Part shown: piece by piece, positions 63,186 to 64,000 of the stretch
How positions within the stretch are numbered: position 1 is the stretch's first letter
Layout: each line of letters begins with the position of its first letter
NCBI RefSeq assembly: GCF_003264935.1
Contig: NZ_QLOE01000002.1
Coordinates: 1-64,000 of the forward strand
DNA length: 64,000 nt
Reading direction: 5' to 3'
Source: Methanothermobacter tenebrarum
GTDB taxonomy: Archaea; Methanobacteriota; Methanobacteria; Methanobacteriales; DSM-23052
Translations under genes and position numbers: made by a program
The notes under the pieces: generated by a model
Told to the model about the DNA's origin: nothing
What the model saw: only the letters and a program-made list of their open reading frames with translations
Database searches by the model: none

Positions 63186-64000
63186 TTTTCCTCTTTTTTC
63201 TGTTGTATTTTCCTCCTCATCCCAAGTATGCATGGTCCTCCTTGTCTGCCACCTATTGGTGTGTGTGGAGTGCCCATGGAATTCATGCACCGGGCCATTA
63301 CAGCAGCTCCCAAGGCAAGGGCATCTGATACAAACACGACATCCTTAAACCTTTTATTAACATATTCTAGTATTAGTCTTGGTTTTTCACCTGTTATGCC
63401 TGCTCTTCCCGTCACCCCCAAGACTGAACCTTCTTCTATAACTCCTTCTTCGAAGGCCTCGTCTATGAGCCTTTTTGCTATAAGTGCGCTCACATAATCT
63501 AGGGTCGCGAATAATGTGTGTATACCATCTTCTTGGTATATTTCATGGCCGATCTCTGTAAGTTCTGGAAGTTTGTCACCATTCTTTCCAGCGTCGCAGC
63601 CTATGAGTGTTGTACCGGCCTCATAGGCAGCCTCGGGATCTACAGGGACTGTGCCGAATCTTCTACGGTTTTCAGGTACCTTTCTTATATCTATTACCTT
63701 CTCGTGGACCATCTCGGCGTTTTCGCGCGCTTTTTTCCAATTAGCACCTTTTAGGATGGATTTCTTATAAAGGTCTATGGCTGCTCCGCCTTCCTTGTCA
63801 ACCATTTCGGTTCCCCTTATGAGGGCGTCAGGTATGGCCCCTGCAAGCCCGCAGAAATTTCCGATGGTTCTCGCGTAGGGTTCTGCGCTGTTTACTATAC
63901 GTCCTGCGAGTGTTGTGCCAAAATCTAAGGAGACGCAAGGGTTCCTGTAATCTATTTTTGTCCATTTAGCCCCTATTTTTATCCCTGCTGTAACTAATTC
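63173..64000 (-). CDS. Methanogenesis marker protein 14-like, partial
   Basis: The reading frame is open from the window edge at 64000 down to the stop at 63173, 275 codons, so the start lies outside. An internal ATG at 63805 is not the start, because the frame above it continues with conserved-looking sequence including CVSLDFGTTLAGRIVN, a phosphate-1 motif of the ASKHA (actin/hexokinase/Hsp70) ATPase fold. Further motifs are GTTLIGCDAGKNGDKLPEL and VTGRAGITGEKPRLILEYV. It resembles the methanogenesis marker 14 family from memory. The role is unknown. It overlaps cobY by 13 bp. Confidence 0.7.
   Translation of the reverse strand, partial: ELVTAGIKIGAKWTKIDYRNPCVSLDFGTTLAGRIVNSAEPYARTIGNFCGLAGAIPDALIRGTEMVDKEGGAAIDLYKKSILKGANWKKARENAEMVHEKVIDIRKVPENRRRFGTVPVDPEAAYEAGTTLIGCDAGKNGDKLPELTEIGHEIYQEDGIHTLFATLDYVSALIAKRLIDEAFEEGVIEEGSVLGVTGRAGITGEKPRLILEYVNKRFKDVVFVSDALALGAAVMARCMNSMGTPHTPIGGRQGGPCILGMRRKIQQKKEEKWIE

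Overview
The window looks like a chromosome segment from a hydrogenotrophic methanogen of the Methanobacteriales, closest in gene content to Methanothermobacter. The basis is a methyl-viologen (F420-non-reducing) [NiFe] hydrogenase operon, the [Fe]-hydrogenase Hmd with all of its cofactor genes (hcgA-G), methanogen-type seryl-tRNA synthetase, methanofuran and methanopterin-linked enzymes, archaeal ether-lipid genes and TATA/BRE promoters. The main CRISPR repeat is, as far as I remember, the one known from Methanothermobacter. Base composition is visibly AT-rich, well below 50% GC, so a lower-GC relative of M. thermautotrophicus is more likely than that species itself (inference).

Region 1 (1-13.1 kb) is a complete type I-B CRISPR-Cas locus read on the minus strand. 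It runs cas6-cas8-small gene-cas7-cas5-cas3-cas4-cas1, then a strange mini-array, then cas2, a leader, and a 45-repeat array. The mini-array between cas1 and cas2 (3688-4115) holds two interleaved 30-bp repeats. They are best explained by spacer insertions made 17 bp out of register, so that the duplicated unit is the end of a spacer plus the first 13 bp of a repeat. Two spacers in the big array overlap by 16 nt, which lets part of a target and a CCA protospacer-adjacent motif be read from the array alone.

Region 2 (13.3-27.9 kb) holds a nicotinate phosphoribosyltransferase with a T13 run in its first codons, an ABC exporter, a KaiC-KaiB-sensor histidine kinase operon, a metallo-beta-lactamase/rhodanese protein, ether-lipid genes (DGGGP synthase and a dolichol-kinase-like protein), a methanopterin-type MBL enzyme, a group of uncharacterised envelope and Cys-rich proteins, inositol-phosphate synthase, a V4R protein and a ferredoxin.

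Region 3 (28-41.4 kb) is housekeeping and cofactor metabolism: pyruvate carboxylase B, QueC, LarC, cobamide genes (cbiS/cobZ-like, cobS), Trm56, UPRT, fumarase beta, MfnA, PEP synthase, ribosomal L10e, a Pcc1-like KEOPS subunit and type-2 SerRS.

Region 4 (41.5-49.2 kb) has an mpgS-mpgP-GH38 operon that could both make and break down mannosylglycerate, followed by an FKBP isomerase, a HIGH-type nucleotidyltransferase and dihydroorotase.

Region 5 (49.2-64 kb) is the hydrogenase island: mvhDGAB and hcgG on the minus strand, then hmd-hcgABCDEF on the plus strand, followed by sufCB, a PRC-barrel protein, cobY and a methanogenesis-marker-14-like gene cut by the window edge. Nickel-dependent (Mvh) and nickel-free (Hmd) hydrogenases therefore sit side by side, next to Fe-S assembly genes. 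I found no rRNA, tRNA or insertion sequence.
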